Below, piece after piece: positions 6,478 through 9,018 of a stretch of 9,018 nt of DNA. Below the pieces are notes generated by a model, which saw only the letters and a list, made by a program, of their open reading frames with translations, was not told where the DNA came from and searched no databases. The stretch comes from DATGIQ01 sp035295665. Its GTDB lineage: Bacteria; Planctomycetota; Planctomycetia; Gemmatales; Gemmataceae. Every line of letters starts with the position of its first letter. Positions within the stretch are counted from its first letter, which is position 1. Location: NCBI GenBank assembly GCA_035295665.1, contig DATGIQ010000269.1, positions 1 to 9,018 on the forward strand, in the 5' to 3' direction. Made by a program: the position numbers and the translations under genes.

Positions 6478-7452
6478 ATGGCGACATCTGAATCGAAGAG
6501 CGAGTGCCCCCGCACCGAAATTCCTCTAACCAGCATTCAACCCGCCGGCGGATGGTTCATGCGACTCGAACTCGCCTGGGGCCGTGTGCGGCGGTTCGGC
6601 CTGCGCACATTCCGACGCGCCTATGTTCAGCGGATGGCGGAGAAGCGGTTAGGGTCGTGCCCCAACTGCCCCCATGATATCGTTGACGTGCGCGATCTGA
6701 AATACTACCGCAACGTTTGCGGCTACTGGTTTGCGAAGGAAGATGATCCGTTCCACTGGCGCGACGACCTTGGGTTCGCTCGGGTCGGCTTGGCGGAAGT
6801 GTGCATCATTAGCTCGGTAATGGTGCTGGTGCTGGCCTTCCTGTCGGCGGCGGGCAATCTCATTCACCGCAGCCTGTGGGGACCGATCCCGGTGCTGCTC
6901 GTCTGCTGGGCGTTCGTGCTCTGGTTTTTTCGGGATCCCGATCGGGATATCCCAACCGCTCGAAATGCCCTGTTAAGCCCAGCCGACGGTACGGTGACCC
7001 ACGTCGGGGTCGTCGACGAACCCGACTTCCCCGGTGGCCAAGCGTTCCGCATCAGCATTTTCCTGTCGATTTTTAACGTCCATGTGAATCGCATTCCGCG
7101 CACCTGCCAGGTCGTTCGCCTACGTTATTTCCCAGGCCGCTTCCTGGACGCGCGCAATCCCGCCTGCTCCCTGCAGAACGAGCAGCTGTGGATTGATTTG
7201 GAGGAGCACGATCCGCCGCGCCCGATCCGGGTCAAACAGATTTCCGGTGCCATTGCACGACGAATTGTTTGCTGGCTGAAACCGGGCCAAACGGTTTGGG
7301 CAGGCGAGCGATTGGGCATGATCAAGTTTGGCTCGCGCACCGATGTCTGCATTCCGGTGGATGCGGCCAAGGAAGTGCTGGTCCACGTTGGCGACAAGGT
7401 GAAAGGCGGCAGCACGATTTTGTTGAAGCTCCGCGACGAGGCGGCGAGTTAA
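6478..7452 (+). CDS. psd: phosphatidylserine decarboxylase, short type with N-terminal extension
   Basis: Converts phosphatidylserine to phosphatidylethanolamine at the inner membrane, using a pyruvoyl group made by self-cleavage. The family core (about 135-320) shows FFRDPDR (150-156), LSPADGTV (166-173), FLSIFNVHVNRIP (195-207, with His202) and MIKFGSRTDV (281-290). Cleavage is expected between Gly285 and Ser286, the Ser becoming the pyruvoyl group; FGSR in place of LGST marks the short, archaeal-like type. Two hydrophobic segments (about 104-125 and 135-150) precede the catalytic part. At 324 residues it is about 100 longer than usual short-type enzymes. The extra N-terminal part contains CPNC (61-64) and YYRNVCGYWF (76-85). 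The start is not certain: ATG 6478 lacks a good ribosome site, and ATG 6559 (Met28) is an alternative. No phosphatidylserine synthase gene is seen in the window. Confidence 0.92.
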   Translation: MATSESKSECPRTEIPLTSIQPAGGWFMRLELAWGRVRRFGLRTFRRAYVQRMAEKRLGSCPNCPHDIVDVRDLKYYRNVCGYWFAKEDDPFHWRDDLGFARVGLAEVCIISSVMVLVLAFLSAAGNLIHRSLWGPIPVLLVCWAFVLWFFRDPDRDIPTARNALLSPADGTVTHVGVVDEPDFPGGQAFRISIFLSIFNVHVNRIPRTCQVVRLRYFPGRFLDARNPACSLQNEQLWIDLEEHDPPRPIRVKQISGAIARRIVCWLKPGQTVWAGERLGMIKFGSRTDVCIPVDAAKEVLVHVGDKVKGGSTILLKLRDEAAS

Positions 7453-7454
7453 GA

Positions 7455-7536
7455 GCCAGGAGACACAAGCCTGACGCGCAAGCGAAGGAAGGCATTTTGC
7501 GATCGCTTCGCGTACGCATCAGGTTTGTGTCCTGGC
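7455..7536. repeat. 82-bp imperfect inverted repeat after the decarboxylase gene
   Basis: The outer arms are 7455-7478 and 7515-7536. With a 2-nt bulge in the left arm they align over 22 positions: 20 Watson-Crick pairs, one G-U and one C/A mismatch. Further in, GCGAAG (7482-7487) pairs with CTTCGC (7506-7511), leaving an 18-nt loop. The element starts 3 nt after the decarboxylase stop. As RNA it would form a long hairpin that could end transcription or protect the mRNA, although no T-run follows. Its length and imperfection fit a dispersed palindromic (REP- or MITE-like) repeat. A further TTGTGTCC copy lies just outside (about 7548-7555). Confidence 0.7.
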
Positions 7537-7628
7537 ATTACTACAACTTGTGTCCGCTAACTCCAAGATCGATCAGACTTTCATAGCCACGACCGAAGAG
7601 CCCGCACTTGGACGGTATCCCTCGCCCC

Positions 7629-7653
7629 CCGGAGAAGTGTGCACTAGCTCCGG
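7629..7653. other. small stem-loop between decarboxylase and amidase
   Basis: CCGGAG (7629-7634) and CTCCGG (7648-7653) form a perfect 6-bp stem around a 13-nt loop that itself contains the palindrome GTGCAC. It lies about 100 nt past the amidase stop on the minus strand. There is no T-run on either side, so it is a poor terminator candidate. I see nothing else in 7537-7748. Confidence 0.25.
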
Positions 7654-7748
7654 AACCGGACGATGACGATACCAAACCGGATGCCCGAGAGATCTTGAGA
7701 CGACCAAACGGCGTTGTCACATCAGCGAGGCCGGAACTGCTTTCCCGA

Positions 7749-9018
7749 CTAGTCGATGTAGAGTTTATTCTCGTCTGGGAGCTGTTCGTCCTTGAGGAAC
7801 TGGTCCTTCTCGGCCAGGAATTTCTCGAGTGGCGGTCGTTCGCTGAGGCCAATCGCTCGTTGATACGCGTCCGCAAGTGCCAGCAGCGTGCTCTCATCGT
7901 AAGCGCGGCCTGCCATGAATTGGTGTCGAGGCACGAGGAAGCCGTGGTCTTTCTCGAACTTCTTGGGGAATGCAAGGACCGGATGCCCGGCGAGATTCGT
8001 GTACAGCGCCAACTCATCTCCGAGATAGAGGTCGATCGTCCGCATCAACTTCTCAAATCGTTCCATCAAGATCGCCCGTAGCCGGCTGAATTTCAGGTAA
8101 TCGACGGCCGACAAGAGATGGCCGTACGCCCAATACCTGGGCCATCCGTGGACTCCTTTTGGTTCGCCGCGGCGTGTCAGCTCGTCGAACGATGCGGCGG
8201 ACTCCATCGCGACGACCGCTTCAATCAACTCGAACGTTAGGCCGTAATCCTCCAAGAGTTTCGTTTTTTGTACGGGCACGAGTTTGACGCCGAGCTCGCG
8301 CAGGACCCGCAGTTCCTCGCGATCTTCCTCGTTACGGTTTTCCGGGGAGTAGCCCACGCGGATTGTGGAGATGGCGCGCGAGGACGGCCACACATAGGGG
8401 CGATCGACGGTTACTGGGTCGCGCGGATCGGCGCCATGGATTGCGGCAAAGACCAATCCGCAGTCGTCGGCGCTGCGACAGATCGGCCCGACCGTATCGA
8501 GCGACCAACAGAGCTGCATACAGCCGTGGCGGCTCACGCGCCCATAGGTTGGACGCAGCCCCACGGTGCCGCAGCGCATCGACGGGTGGATAATGCTGCC
8601 GGCCGTATCCGTCGCAATCGAGAAGCCGAGGAGTCCGGCGGCGATCGCCGAACCGGAGCCCGAGGACGAACCCGCGGCATCCAAGTGCGGGTTCCAGGGA
8701 TCGCGGGTCAGGCCGCGGTACCATTGCACGCCGCCTCCTGCGAAGGGGTTGGTCGCGAGCTTGGCGAGGAGCACGGCCCCCGCATTCTCCAGCCGCTCAG
8801 CGACCGCCGCTTTCACGTTGATGATTCGCTGACGATACTGCGGGGCGCACCAGGTCGTCGGATAGCCGGGATAGGCGAGGATGTCCTTCAGCCCCCACGG
8901 AATCCCGTGCAGCGCCCCACGATCCTTCCCCTCCGCCAGCTGACGGTCCGCTTGCTTCGCCTGCTGGAGCGCGAGCTCGTCCATGAAGGTCACGACGCAT
9001 TTGAGCAACGGGTCGTAG
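7749..9018 (-). CDS. amidase signature family enzyme (5' end outside window)
   Basis: At least 422 residues of a cytosolic amide hydrolase of the amidase-signature (GatA-like) family. The reading frame is open to the window edge and the edge residues (YDPLLKCVVT) fit the family's upstream sequence, so the start lies beyond 9018. Numbering from the TTG at 9008: HGIPWGLKD (34-42) holds the catalytic Lys41; AGSSSGSGSAIAAG (112-125) is the Ser/Gly-rich signature with the bridging Ser; TDTAGSI (133-139) holds the nucleophile Ser138; CGTVGLRPTYGRVS (146-159) follows. The complete Ser-Ser-Lys set predicts an active enzyme. The C-terminal part has NLAGHPVLAFP and YDESTLLALADAYQRA, the usual family ending. 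It could act on a free amide or a small peptide. I do not call it GatA, because no gatB or gatC is visible and the middle region is atypical. It is convergent with the decarboxylase gene. Confidence 0.9.
   Translation of the reverse strand, partial: YDPLLKCVVTFMDELALQQAKQADRQLAEGKDRGALHGIPWGLKDILAYPGYPTTWCAPQYRQRIINVKAAVAERLENAGAVLLAKLATNPFAGGGVQWYRGLTRDPWNPHLDAAGSSSGSGSAIAAGLLGFSIATDTAGSIIHPSMRCGTVGLRPTYGRVSRHGCMQLCWSLDTVGPICRSADDCGLVFAAIHGADPRDPVTVDRPYVWPSSRAISTIRVGYSPENRNEEDREELRVLRELGVKLVPVQKTKLLEDYGLTFELIEAVVAMESAASFDELTRRGEPKGVHGWPRYWAYGHLLSAVDYLKFSRLRAILMERFEKLMRTIDLYLGDELALYTNLAGHPVLAFPKKFEKDHGFLVPRHQFMAGRAYDESTLLALADAYQRAIGLSERPPLEKFLAEKDQFLKDEQLPDENKLYID

Noticed and set aside
5819..6487. 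222-codon leftward ORF opposite the Pro-rich protein
   Set aside because: The translation is rich in Arg, Gly, His and Pro, as expected when Pro/Glu-rich coding DNA is read antisense. The rightward frame resembles a conserved family.
7541..8017. Leftward ORF reaching past the amidase stop into the gap before the decarboxylase
   Set aside because: Most of it lies in the wrong frame inside the amidase. The part beyond (ending SLIDLGVSGHKL) has no start or motif of its own.
7608..8081. Rightward 157-codon ORF between decarboxylase and amidase
   Set aside because: More than half is antisense to the conserved C-terminus of the amidase, and the rest has no family likeness or ribosome site.
1..9018. 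A defence system, CRISPR array, toxin-antitoxin pair, prophage or biosynthetic cluster
   Set aside because: I looked for repeats with spacers, nucleases, small paired genes, integrases and synthases and saw none. The recognised genes are lipid, envelope, redox, glycosidase and amidase functions.

Overview
The window looks like chromosomal DNA from a planctomycete, probably near the Pirellulales/Thermoguttaceae. This is inferred from three things: a large secreted-type enzyme that begins with an LEPR-XLL-type motif (LEDRRLLS), several proteins that resemble families I know mainly from Planctomycetes (DUF2752 protein, a lipoprotein of unknown role, a Pro-rich protein starting MQNTAW), and GC-rich DNA. 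I see no rRNA, tRNA, CRISPR array, transposase or phage gene.

Layout, left to right. Positions 88-2433 hold four rightward genes: a DUF374-type acyltransferase, a DUF2752 membrane protein, a probable lipoprotein, and a small CDGSH iron-sulfur protein. Next is a leftward gene of 990 codons (2268-5240) for a multi-domain glycoside hydrolase family 2 protein. Its 3' end runs 166 bp into the CDGSH gene on the opposite strand. A divergent, gene-free stretch (5241-5567) holds a good promoter candidate and a hairpin-bearing leader for the hydrolase, and a weaker rightward promoter candidate. Rightward again come a doubtful 63-residue exported peptide, the Pro-rich planctomycete-type protein, and a short-type phosphatidylserine decarboxylase with an N-terminal extension. 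An 82-bp imperfect inverted repeat starts 3 nt after the decarboxylase stop. The window ends with a leftward amidase-signature enzyme whose 5' end lies outside.

How the genes fit together: the acyltransferase and the decarboxylase both act on membrane lipids, and the DUF2752 protein and lipoprotein are envelope proteins, so much of the window concerns the cell envelope. The GH2 protein is probably exported polysaccharide-degrading equipment. There are no sugar-transport or regulator genes beside it, so it does not look like part of a classic polysaccharide locus.

The points most worth checking are the two active-site substitutions in the GH2 protein, the convergent coding overlap, and the inverted repeat. 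I did not find a clear new multi-gene system; most of the window is ordinary planctomycete chromosome.
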